A stretch of DNA of 64,000 nucleotides from Nocardia mexicana NBRC 108244. Lineage in GTDB: Bacteria; Actinomycetota; Actinomycetes; Mycobacteriales; Mycobacteriaceae. Below the pieces are notes generated by a model. That model searched no databases. It was not told the DNA's origin and saw nothing but the letters and a program-made list of their open reading frames with translations. This document shows positions 51,199-58,764 of this stretch, in pieces. The translations under genes and the position numbers were made by a program. Location of the stretch: NCBI RefSeq assembly GCF_001613165.1, contig NZ_BDBV01000096.1, positions 1 through 64,000 on the forward strand, read 5' to 3'. The first letter of the stretch is position 1. Each line of letters begins with the position of its first letter.

Positions 51199-51864
51199 AT
51201 GGGATTCGGAAAACCCGGGCGCCCGCGCGAGGACCGGATCGCGCGGCAGCAGGAGATCTTCACCGCGGTCCGGCCGCTGCTGCGGGCCGGGCAGGTCAAG
51301 GAACTCTCCATGGCCCGGGCGGCCCGCAGCGCGCACCTTTCCGTAGGCGGCCTCTACCACTACTTTCCCTCGAAGCTCGAGCTGGTGCTGTTCGGCATGC
51401 ACCCCGACAATCTGCAGCGGATCTGCGCCGACTTCCGGGACCGGAACATCGCCCTCGCCGAGTCCGACCCCGCGCGACTCCTCGCGGCGAGCCTGGACAC
51501 GCTGACCTGGGCCGCCACGCATTACGTACAGCCGTCGGCGCTGGCCGCGATCGAACTCGGCCGGGACCGGTTCCGGACGGGACTGGACCAGGTGCTCACG
51601 ACCGAGCTGCTCGGGCTGATCGAGTTCGTGCGGCTGGTCCATCCGGCCCTCACCGAGCAGCAGTGCGCCGACCTCACCCTCGCGCTCCGACAGGTCTGCA
51701 CCGTCGCGTTCGTCGTCCCCACCATGACGGCCGCCGAATTGCGCACGCGGCTGCAGGCGATCCTCGACGGCACCCTGTATCCGCCGACAGAACGGCCCCG
51801 CCACCCGATGTCCGGGGTGGCGGGGTCGTCGAGGTCTGGATTACCCGCGAAGCCTTACAGGTAG
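51199..51864 (+). CDS. TetR-family regulator with tail over a neighbouring terminator
   Basis: The protein is 221 aa. RPREDRIARQQEIFTAVRPLLRAGQVKELSMARAARSAHLSVGGLYHYFPSKLELVLFGM is the HTH part (8-67). The ligand domain ends near LRTRLQAILDGTLYPP. The last 25 residues (ERPRHPMSGVAGSSRSG) are read through a GC hairpin (51796-51825), and the stop overlaps the convergent Rpf-like gene by 10 bp. That tail is therefore probably a by-product of the terminator. Likely regulates the divergent SnoaL-like gene. Confidence 0.85.
   Translation: MGFGKPGRPREDRIARQQEIFTAVRPLLRAGQVKELSMARAARSAHLSVGGLYHYFPSKLELVLFGMHPDNLQRICADFRDRNIALAESDPARLLAASLDTLTWAATHYVQPSALAAIELGRDRFRTGLDQVLTTELLGLIEFVRLVHPALTEQQCADLTLALRQVCTVAFVVPTMTAAELRTRLQAILDGTLYPPTERPRHPMSGVAGSSRSGLPAKPYR
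51796..51825. terminator. hairpin terminator for the Rpf-like gene
   Basis: CCCCGCCACCC (51796-51806) pairs perfectly with GGGTGGCGGGG (51815-51825) around 8 nt. It lies 30 bp beyond the Rpf-like stop (minus strand), within the final codons of the convergent tetR gene. Confidence 0.75.
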
Positions 51865-52190
51865 GCGCCGCAGGTGGGCCAGGCACCGGCGCCCTGGCCG
51901 GCGAGCACGTTCTCCGCGACCGCGATCTGCTCCTCGCGGCTGGCGTTCGCCGCGTTGCCCTCGCCGCCGTACGCATTCCAGGTGCTCTGGGTGAACTGCA
52001 GGCCGCCGTAGAAGCCGTTGCCGGTGTTGGCGCCCCAGTTGCCGCTGGCCTCGCACTCGGCGACGGCGTCCCAGTTGTGGCCGCTGTCCGCGGAGGCGGT
52101 GGAGGTCAGGCCGAACGGCACCGCGACGAGCGCGGCGGCGACACCGGCGAGACCGAATGCACGAGTGCTGAACTTACGGTTCCGAGACAT
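51855..52190 (-). CDS. resuscitation-promoting-factor-like transglycosylase, short form
   Basis: The protein is 111 aa. The signal peptide AFGLAGVAAALVAVPFGLTSTASA is followed directly by the Rpf domain: DSGHNWDAVAECEASGNWGANTGNGFYGGLQFTQSTWNAYGGEGNAANASREEQIAVAENVLAGQGAGAWPTCG, with the catalytic Glu in VAECE and the Cys pair. No LysM or G5 domain is present, so it is a minimal secreted muralytic factor like RpfC/RpfE. Such proteins help dormant cells regrow. The leader of about 250 nt is structured and carries two 15-bp direct repeats. Confidence 0.93.
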   Translation of the reverse strand: MSRNRKFSTRAFGLAGVAAALVAVPFGLTSTASADSGHNWDAVAECEASGNWGANTGNGFYGGLQFTQSTWNAYGGEGNAANASREEQIAVAENVLAGQGAGAWPTCGAYL

Positions 52191-52243
52191 GTAGTAATTC
52201 CTGCCTGCGCCCAGCCGGCCCGGTCGATGTAGCGAAACCGGGT

Positions 52244-52291
52244 CCCTGTCCCCAGTGAACGTCGGGGTCGAACTCGAACCGCGGGACAGGG
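52244..52291 (-). promoter_or_regulatory. structured 5' leader of the Rpf-like gene
   Basis: CCCTGTCCC (52244-52252) and GGGACAGGG (52283-52291) form a perfect 9-bp stem in the leader. Closer to the start codon a 6-bp CCCGGT/ACCGGG stem can form. The c-di-AMP (ydaO) riboswitch often precedes rpf genes in actinobacteria, but its signature GGGGUGAAUC is absent, so the element is left unnamed. Confidence 0.45.
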
Positions 52292-52344
52292 TTGCCGGTG
52301 TTCGGCGATTCGAGTTTCAGCCCGGACTGCCGGGCCGCCGACGA

Positions 52345-52391
52345 CGGTAACGAACAAATCTCGATGGATCACGTTGCGGTAACAACCAAAT
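52345..52391. promoter_or_regulatory. paired CGGTAAC direct repeats upstream of the Rpf-like gene
   Basis: CGGTAACGAACAAAT (52345-52359) and CGGTAACAACCAAAT (52377-52391) match in 13 of 15 positions, with starts 32 bp apart (three helical turns). They lie 155-201 bp upstream of the start codon. GTAAC repeats resemble binding sites of the response regulator MtrA, which controls cell-wall genes including rpf genes in actinobacteria; this assignment is inference. Confidence 0.55.
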
Positions 52392-53024
52392 AGTCTCGAC
52401 TACCACGTGAGGAACTCGGCGTTTACGCAGCTGAAAAGTGCTCGACATGGATTACATAAGCGTAGTTATACGTTCGTTATGTGGTCGAGATCACTACGAT
52501 ATTGTGAACCAGGTCACGTTTAGGGCAATCGATCGGCGCCGCGCAACGTCCCTAGTAGGGGACTTGACCGACTCACATATTCGATCTTGGTTACGGTCCA
52601 GACAACGCCCGCGCTCCTCCGTTCTCGCCTGGTTTCCAGGTCGACGCATCAACGACCGCGGACATTGTCTGCCGTTCGGCAGCCCCTGCTGCTGGGTGTA
52701 CGGCGCGGGAGAACGGGCACGCCGGGACTGCGAACATCGGCGGCGGTAAGGACCGTGCACACGATTGATCATGCGGCTGCGCATTCGAAACAAATCAATT
52801 CGCCCGGGACTCCGAGTCGGGATTACATTCCCCCGTTTCGAGGCGTCGTGAAATTCATTGCGGTACAGAATGGTCCGACGAGGACGCCGCGCGGGGACCG
52901 CCCCATTTCGATCACGATGATTGTGACGCTGTTCGGCGAGCACGATGCGGGACAGGATCGGACCGGACGGTCGTGGCCATGATTCCCGGAATCGCCGATC
53001 GGCCGAGATCAGTTCAGCAGGAAG
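52392..53024. other. 633-bp gap without a recognisable gene
   Basis: This stretch separates the Rpf-like leader from the sulfonate-type ABC operon. Codon patterns in the open frames are not protein-like. It is relatively AT-rich around 52440-52620 (for example CGTTATGTGGTCGAGATCACTACG), where promoters of both flanking units may lie. No known riboswitch signature was found. Confidence 0.5.
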
Positions 53025-53972
53025 GTGAATCGCGTGCCCCAACCACCGACGGCCGTCGAGCCGCATCCGGGCGGCGCGCCACCTCCGGCCGCGCCCGAAT
53101 CGGGCAGTCCGCCCGATTCCACACCGCCGCAGGCTGCTTCGCCCGGCACGCGCGGCCGTCGGCCGAGCACGCGGTTCACACGCATTGCGGTGCGCGTACT
53201 TTCGCTCGCCGCATTCCTTGCGCTGTGGTGGCTGGTCGCGGCGGCGAGGCTCATCGATCCGCAGTTCCTGCCGGGGCCCGGCGCGGTGTGGGACGCGTTC
53301 GTGCGGGCCAACAGCTGGCATCGGCTCGCACCGGGGGTGCCGCGCGAGGTGCGCGGCGAGCAGAACTATTTCCTGTGGGAGCACCTGGTCGCAAGTCTGC
53401 AGCGCATCGCCGCCGGGGCCGGCGCCGCCGTACTTCTGGGACCCATCGTGGGATTCGTCCTCGGGACGTCGAAAACCGTTGCGGCCATAGTGGAGCCGTA
53501 CCTCAACTTCCTGCGCGCACTGCCGCCGCTGGGATATATCGGCCTGCTGATCGTGTGGTTCGGGATCGGCGACACCTCGAAGATCTGGCTGCTGTTCCTG
53601 GCCGCGTTCCCGCCGGTGGTGATCGCGACGATGGCCGGGGTGCACGGGTTCTCGGCCGATCGCGTCAATGCCGCCCGCTCGCTCGGCGCGAATCGACTGC
53701 AGGTCACCACGCGGGTGCTGCTGCCCGCCACGCTGCCGGAAGTCCTCTCGGGTGTCCGGGTCGCGGTCGGCTTCGCGTGGACGACCGTGGTCGCGGCCGA
53801 ACTCAACAACGGCATCCCCGGAATCGGCGGGCTCGCCTACTTCGCCGGCCAGCGCCTCGATACGGCGCTCACGCTGGCCTGCATCATCGTCATCGGACTG
53901 ACCGCGCTCACCCTGGACGCGGCGATCAAGGGGCTGGGCACGGCCGTCGCCCCGTGGAAGGGCAGGGCGTGA
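53025..53972 (+). CDS. ABC permease, taurine/sulfonate/nitrate type
   Basis: The protein is 315 aa from GTG 53025 (AGGAAG upstream). A disordered Pro-rich N-terminus (about 1-48) precedes six membrane helices. LWWLVAAARLIDPQFLPGPGAVWDAFV is the typical TauC/SsuC opening. The EAA loop is GFSADRVNAARSLGANRLQVTTRVLLPATLPEVLSGVRVAVGFAWTTVVAAEL. Couples to the downstream binding protein and ATPase. It overlaps the binding-protein start by 4 nt (GTGA). Confidence 0.92.
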   Translation: MNRVPQPPTAVEPHPGGAPPPAAPESGSPPDSTPPQAASPGTRGRRPSTRFTRIAVRVLSLAAFLALWWLVAAARLIDPQFLPGPGAVWDAFVRANSWHRLAPGVPREVRGEQNYFLWEHLVASLQRIAAGAGAAVLLGPIVGFVLGTSKTVAAIVEPYLNFLRALPPLGYIGLLIVWFGIGDTSKIWLLFLAAFPPVVIATMAGVHGFSADRVNAARSLGANRLQVTTRVLLPATLPEVLSGVRVAVGFAWTTVVAAELNNGIPGIGGLAYFAGQRLDTALTLACIIVIGLTALTLDAAIKGLGTAVAPWKGRA

Positions 53973-55039
53973 GATCCACAACGACGAGAAGGACTCTCGC
54001 CGCCGCGCTCGCCGGGCTGCTCGCCCTGGCGCTCACCGGCTGCGTGGAGTCCGGGCGCACCGATTCCTCGCGCTACATCGGCGAGCGGGTGGCCTGCCCG
54101 GCGCCGGTCGACGAATCGTTCACCGGCAGCGTCCGCATCGGCTACCAGGACATCCCCAACGGCGACCTGATCGTCAAGGACACCGGCCTGTTGAACACCT
54201 GCCTGCCGAACGGGAAGATCACCTGGTCGAAGTTCGCCTCCGGCGGCGATGTCATCCAGGCGTTCGGCGCGGGGTCGCTCGATATCGGGCTGCTGGGCAG
54301 CGCCCCGGCCGCCCGCGCACTGTCGGCGCCGCTGCGCCAGGACATGCGGGTGATCTGGATTCACGACGTCATCCGGGGCGCGGAATCGCTTGTCGCCAGG
54401 GACCCTTCGATCACCACCGTGGCGGGACTGCGAGGTAAGCGGATCGCGGTGCCGTTCGCCAGCACCTCGCACTACAGCCTCACCGGCGCGCTCGCGGCGG
54501 CCGGCATCGAGCGGGATGTGCGGCTGGTGAATCTGGCGCCCGACGCGATACTCGGCGCGTGGAAGGGCGGCCAGATCGACGCCGCGTTCATCTGGGAGCC
54601 GACCCTGTCGCAGCTGCTGCGGGACGGGCACGTGGTGACCTCCGCCGCCGAGACCGCCGCATCCGGCAGGCCGACCTACGACCTCGAGGGTGCGCGCGCC
54701 GATTTCGCCGCCGCCAACCCGAGCTTTCTCGAGATCTGGACGGCGGCGCAGAACTGGGCGGTGACCCGGATCAACGACGACCGGGCACAGGCTGCCACGC
54801 ACATCGCCGCGCAGCTCGGCATTCCCGTCGATGCCGCCCGCAAACAGCTCGACGGGTACGGATACCTCGACGCCGGAACTCAGTCCGGCAGCGCGTATCT
54901 CGGCGGGAGCCTCGCCCGAGACCTGCGCGGAACCGCCGAATTCCTGCTGAACCAGGGCGAAGTCCAGGGCGTCGCCGCGCCCGAGGCGTATACCGGAGCC
55001 GTATATCCCACGGCCGCGGCGAAAGTGAGCGCGCAATGA
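53969..55039 (+). CDS. substrate-binding lipoprotein, TauA type
   Basis: The protein is 356 aa. Signal peptide with lipobox LALTGCVES, so it is a lipid-anchored protein on the outer face of the membrane. SVRIGYQDIPNGDLIVKDTGLL, KITWSKFASGGDVIQAFGAGSLDIGLLGSAPAARALSAPL and GKRIAVPFASTSHYSLTGALAAAGIERDVRLVNLAPDAILGAWKGGQIDAAFIWEPTLSQLL are classical TauA/SsuA features. Taurine is the most likely ligand by type, though no sulfonate-cleaving dioxygenase is nearby. The start overlaps the permease stop; the end overlaps the ATPase start. Confidence 0.92.
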   Translation: MRSTTTRRTLAAALAGLLALALTGCVESGRTDSSRYIGERVACPAPVDESFTGSVRIGYQDIPNGDLIVKDTGLLNTCLPNGKITWSKFASGGDVIQAFGAGSLDIGLLGSAPAARALSAPLRQDMRVIWIHDVIRGAESLVARDPSITTVAGLRGKRIAVPFASTSHYSLTGALAAAGIERDVRLVNLAPDAILGAWKGGQIDAAFIWEPTLSQLLRDGHVVTSAAETAASGRPTYDLEGARADFAAANPSFLEIWTAAQNWAVTRINDDRAQAATHIAAQLGIPVDAARKQLDGYGYLDAGTQSGSAYLGGSLARDLRGTAEFLLNQGEVQGVAAPEAYTGAVYPTAAAKVSAQ

Positions 55040-55830
55040 CGGTTGCGGTCGATCAGCGGGACCGCGTGGTGCTGAGCCGGGTCTCGAAAACCTACGACAC
55101 CGCGACCGGACGGACCGTCGCGCTGTCCCCCACGGATCTGGCCATCGAGCCCGGCGCGTTCGTCAGCGTCGTCGGGCCGTCGGGCTGCGGCAAATCCACG
55201 CTGCTGAACCTGCTCGCCGGATTTCTCGAACCCAGCGACGGCAGCCTGACGGTCGGGGCCGACCGCATCGCGGGTCCGGGACCCGAACGGGGCGTGGTGT
55301 TCCAGGCACCGACGCTGTATCCGTGGCTGTCGGTGCGTGGCAATGTCGAGTTCGGGCCGAAATGCCGGGGCGTGGACCGCGCCACCCGTCGCGCCGAGGC
55401 CGATCGGCTGCTGGATCTGGTCGGATTGGCCGAGTTCGCCGACCGGCGGCCCTACGAGCTGTCCGGCGGCATGCAGCAGCGCGCCCAGATCGCCCGGGTG
55501 CTGATCAACGATCCGCGCATCATCCTCATGGACGAACCGTTCGGCGCACTGGACCAGCTCACCCGGGAACGGCTGCAGGTCGAACTGCTGCGGCTGTGGC
55601 ATCGGGCGGGCAAAACCATCGTGTTCGTGACGCATTCGGTGGAGGAGGCCGTCTTCCTGTCCACGCGGGTGCTGGTGATGAGCGCCCGCCCCGGCCGCGT
55701 CATCGTGGACCGCCGCATCGAACTGCCCGGCGACGGTGACGGCATCCGGGACCTCGCGGTGATCGCGACGCCGGAGTTCCAGGCCGTGAAATCCGAACTC
55801 GCACAGGCGATCTACGACGCCCACGGTTGA
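55036..55830 (+). CDS. ABC ATPase, TauB/SsuB type
   Basis: The protein is 264 aa. Walker A VVGPSGCGKSTLLNLLAGF, Q-loop GVVFQAPTLYPWLSV, signature LSGGMQQRAQIARVL, Walker B RIILMDEPFGALDQ and VTHSVEEAV are intact. Short form without extra domain, unlike the ATPase at 15.8 kb. Third gene of the coupled permease-binding protein-ATPase operon. Confidence 0.93.
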   Translation: MTVAVDQRDRVVLSRVSKTYDTATGRTVALSPTDLAIEPGAFVSVVGPSGCGKSTLLNLLAGFLEPSDGSLTVGADRIAGPGPERGVVFQAPTLYPWLSVRGNVEFGPKCRGVDRATRRAEADRLLDLVGLAEFADRRPYELSGGMQQRAQIARVLINDPRIILMDEPFGALDQLTRERLQVELLRLWHRAGKTIVFVTHSVEEAVFLSTRVLVMSARPGRVIVDRRIELPGDGDGIRDLAVIATPEFQAVKSELAQAIYDAHG

Positions 55831-55855
55831 CCTGCTCGCGCCTGCAGAAATGCGT

Positions 55856-56218
55856 TCAGGCCGTCATCGCGTGGACGACGGCGTAGGCCGGCAATGCCGT
55901 GCCCAGTCCGGCGACGACACCGGCAACGATGTTCACGGCAGCGTAGAGGTAGCTGCGCTCCTCGGCGAGCCGGACGGTCTCGTAGCTGAAGGTGCTGTAA
56001 GTGGTGAGCGCGCCGCAGAACCCGGTGCCGAGCACGGCGAAGACAGGAGTCGAGACCGCCGCACCGGCCAGGCCGCCGAGCACCAGGCAGCCGGTCACAT
56101 TGACCAGAAGCGTGCCCCACGGGAAAACGCCTTCGTGGCGCTTCTGCACGGCGCGGTCGACAAGGTACCGCAGCGGTGCGCCGACCATCGCACCGGCGAA
56201 GACCAGCAGTGGAGTCAT
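55856..56218 (-). CDS. crcB: fluoride channel CrcB/Fluc, second subunit
   Basis: The protein is 120 aa from ATG 56218; the longer open frame upstream has no similarity. VFAGAMVGAPLRYLVDRAVQKRHEGVFPWGTLLVNVTGCLVLGGLAG has the family G-A-x-x-RY and WGTLxVNxxG patterns. FCGALTTYSTFSYETVRLAEERSYLYAAVNI is the STFS/TTYSTFS pore motif. Four helices. It exports fluoride by channel flow. It lies 103 bp after the first crcB copy; the two probably form a heterodimeric channel. Confidence 0.92.
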   Translation of the reverse strand: MTPLLVFAGAMVGAPLRYLVDRAVQKRHEGVFPWGTLLVNVTGCLVLGGLAGAAVSTPVFAVLGTGFCGALTTYSTFSYETVRLAEERSYLYAAVNIVAGVVAGLGTALPAYAVVHAMTA

Positions 56219-56321
56219 ACCGGCCGCCCGGATCCAGCGCGATCCGCGACCTGACCCACGCCGGTCGCCCGGCGTCGCTCCGACGCACCGCGTTTCCCGG
56301 CGCGACCCGGCCCGATGCCGG

Positions 56322-56780
56322 TCACCGGACCGCCCGCCGGTGCCGCAGACTGTCGTAGCAGGCGCGGGTGAGGCGCATCGCCGCGACAGTCGCCAGCAGG
56401 GCACTCGCCAGCGTCCCCACGAGATAGACGCAGGCGACCATCGCCTCGCCGGGCCGAAGCAGCTCGCCGATCTCGTTGGCATAGGTGGAGAAGGTGGTGA
56501 AGCCGCCGAGGACGCCCACGCCCAGAAACGGCCGGATCAGCGGGTGCGCGATCCAGATTTCGGCGACGGCCACCATCAGTACACCGATGAGAAAGCAGCC
56601 GGTGACATTGGTGACGAACGTGGCCCACGGAAACCCGCCCGGCGGCGTCGGCCACCACTGCGCCAGGCCGTAGCGGGCGACCGCGCCCAGACCACCGCCG
56701 AGGGCGACAGCGAGCAACACCGCTCCCTGCGAACGGTTCGATCCGCGACGATCCGGACGGTCGGTTTGTCTGCTGGTCAC
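56322..56780 (-). CDS. crcB: fluoride channel CrcB/Fluc, first subunit
   Basis: About 152 aa from GTG 56780 with AGGAG 5 nt upstream (a TTG at 56801 is less likely). VALGGGLGAVARYGLAQWWPTPPGGFPWATFVTNVTGCFLIGVLM and VLGGFTTFSTYANEIGELLRPGEAMVACVYLVGTL carry the family motifs. A basic N-terminal extension of about 25 residues precedes helix 1. Pairs with the downstream copy. No fluoride riboswitch could be recognised in the 136-bp leader. Confidence 0.9.
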   Translation of the reverse strand: MTSRQTDRPDRRGSNRSQGAVLLAVALGGGLGAVARYGLAQWWPTPPGGFPWATFVTNVTGCFLIGVLMVAVAEIWIAHPLIRPFLGVGVLGGFTTFSTYANEIGELLRPGEAMVACVYLVGTLASALLATVAAMRLTRACYDSLRHRRAVR

Positions 56781-56937
56781 AGCTGCTCCTACACGAATCA
56801 ACCCACGGGTTCACATCGGTAGGGACTGTTGGCGGCGCATGCGCCACGGTTGTTCCGGACCTGGCCGGAGCGGCGAGCCCCACCGCCGCATCCATCGTCC
56901 AGTTAACCAGACCCGGCGCCGCCGTCTCGACGACCCG

Positions 56938-58764
56938 CTAGCCGTCGTCGGTTCCGGTCTCCGGCCAATGCCGGATCCGCCGCGATCCTTGATCGCCCAG
57001 CAGTGCGCGGATCCTGTCGTTCTCCGCGTGCGCCGGTGGTGGCGGGGCGGGGCGGTCGGGCTCGGCGCGCTCCGGCTCGGGCCGCATCGCCTCGGATTCG
57101 GCGAGCCAGCCCGAGGCCTCGCGCCATACGGTCCGGCGGTTCGGTTCCCCGCGGAGCAGCAGACCGCCGTATTCGGGGGCGATGCGCATCGCCGAGCCCA
57201 GATGCTGCAGGCACCGCGCGATCCCGAGGGCGTGATCGAGCTCCCGGTACCGGGTCAGGGCGCGTTGCCAGTACCGCAGGGCCCGGCGCGGTTCGCCGCG
57301 GATCCACCACAGCACGCCCAGGGTCTCGAGCACCTGAGCCGCCCCCGCGGGATCACGGCCGCCGCGCGCGAGGGATTCGGCGACCGCCAGCCGGTTTCGC
57401 GCCGCATCGACCCGGCCCTGATGCAGATGCACCACCGACAGGTCGATCAGGACGCCCACCTCTCCGGCGACATCCTTGCGCGGCAGCAGTTTCCATGCCC
57501 GTTCCAGCAGCTTCTCCGCGGCCGCGAACCGGTCGCCTTCCGGGTCGGTCGAGGGTCCGCCCTGTCGCCGGTGGGTATCGGCCAGCGCCCACTCCAGCGC
57601 CCGTAGTGCATCGCGCTGAGCTCGTCGCGCGGAGAGTCCGGCATGGTACCGGTGCAGCCGGGTCACCGACGGACCGGAATCGTGCCGGGCGGCGCGGATC
57701 TCCGCGAGTTCGTGCTCGATCGCGAACTCGCCGGCCCGGGTGGACCGCGAACCCTCGATGATCATCGCAATGTCCTCGGCCACACCGTTTCTCGCGGCAC
57801 TCCATCCGTTGCGGGCGTACCACACATCCAGGGCGTCGGCGATCTCGACGAGCTCGGCGACCCCGCCCGGGAGCGATCCCCCGGCCGCCATCGCCCGGCA
57901 CCCCGACAGCACCCTGCGCAGCTGTTGCTCCTCCTGTTCGAACCAGCGGCGCGCGCCGCCGCCGAGCCGCACGCTGTCGAGTGCGACGGCCCACCGGCGT
58001 GCGCGATCGGCATGGTGGCGGATGAGCGCGGGCACCGCGGCCCGCCATTCGCTGCCCGCCACGAGATCGGCGTCCGGGGTCTCGGGAGGCGGATCGCGCA
58101 GCACCACGACCCGGTCTCGTTCGGCCCGGCGCAGCACACCCGCCGCCGCCAACTGCTCGAGGACGCCCTGCGCGGAGCCGCCGTCCGGCTGCACCCGCAT
58201 CGGGAGCCGCACCGTCACCGTCACCATGGCCGACACCATCTCGTAGAGCGCCGCCGCCTCGTATTCCTCGAAGGGCAGTTGCCGCAGCACCGTCCACACC
58301 GCGGCATCCACCGGATCCAGATGGACCTCGCGCGGCGAATCACCCTCCGCTGCTTCGCCTTCCGCCACCTCGGTCGGCGGTATGCGTCCCGGCGACGACC
58401 CGGAACGTCCCGGCGCGACATCCGGGCCCGGTGGCACGAGATCGGCCGTCAGGTGGATCTCCCGCTCCTGCCGCCAGCGCCTGCGCTTCTCGGCGAGCCA
58501 GCGCCACGCCAGATATCCCACCGCCAGCGCGACGATCAGGGCGGCCACCCGGCTCAGCCACGACGACACCGAGACCAGCATCCGGCTCTCATCGACCCAG
58601 CTCTCCAGCAGCTTGCTCAGGACCTCCAGCAGGATGGACGTGGCGATCACGGAGGCGCCACCCAGAAATCCCTGCCACGCCGACGATTTCGCGATCACGT
58701 CCAGCGACGACTCCGCACCGGCGCGCCGATCCGCGTCGCCGCCCTGCCCGGAGAAGGATGTCAC
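56938..58764 (-). CDS. membrane-anchored TPR protein in an ABC operon
   Basis: About 608 aa from GTG 58764, which overlaps the permease stop (GTGA). A hydrophobic segment at about 68-90 (VSSWLSRVAALIVALAVGYLAWRW) anchors it; an earlier amphipathic stretch GFLGGASVIATSILLEVL may be another. Residues 150-290 look like a winged-helix or regulatory region (VWTVLRQLPFEEYEAAALYEMVSAMV). From about 330 on, TPR-like repeats appear (ALEWALADTHRRQ, AEKLLERAWKLLPRKDVAGEVGVLIDLSVVHLHQGRVDAARNRLAVAESLARGG, GVLWWIRGEPRRALRYWQRALTRYRELDHALGIARCLQHLGSAM). No ATPase motif was found. It may be a scaffold or regulator of the transporter. Confidence 0.75.
   Translation of the reverse strand: MTSFSGQGGDADRRAGAESSLDVIAKSSAWQGFLGGASVIATSILLEVLSKLLESWVDESRMLVSVSSWLSRVAALIVALAVGYLAWRWLAEKRRRWRQEREIHLTADLVPPGPDVAPGRSGSSPGRIPPTEVAEGEAAEGDSPREVHLDPVDAAVWTVLRQLPFEEYEAAALYEMVSAMVTVTVRLPMRVQPDGGSAQGVLEQLAAAGVLRRAERDRVVVLRDPPPETPDADLVAGSEWRAAVPALIRHHADRARRWAVALDSVRLGGGARRWFEQEEQQLRRVLSGCRAMAAGGSLPGGVAELVEIADALDVWYARNGWSAARNGVAEDIAMIIEGSRSTRAGEFAIEHELAEIRAARHDSGPSVTRLHRYHAGLSARRAQRDALRALEWALADTHRRQGGPSTDPEGDRFAAAEKLLERAWKLLPRKDVAGEVGVLIDLSVVHLHQGRVDAARNRLAVAESLARGGRDPAGAAQVLETLGVLWWIRGEPRRALRYWQRALTRYRELDHALGIARCLQHLGSAMRIAPEYGGLLLRGEPNRRTVWREASGWLAESEAMRPEPERAEPDRPAPPPPAHAENDRIRALLGDQGSRRIRHWPETGTDDG

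Noticed and set aside
52191..52440. ydaO c-di-AMP riboswitch before the Rpf-like gene
   Set aside because: Stems exist, but the conserved GGGGUGAAUC and CAGCUAACCUCG-like segments could not be found.
52587..52982. A 131-codon plus-strand frame in the gap before the sulfonate-type operon
   Set aside because: Composition is not protein-like, there is no ribosome-binding site and no recognisable motif.
56781..56937. Fluoride (crcB) riboswitch before the crcB genes
   Set aside because: A GATGG is present on the minus strand, but the characteristic flanking pairs and the GAUGAUGCC-like 3' segment are not.
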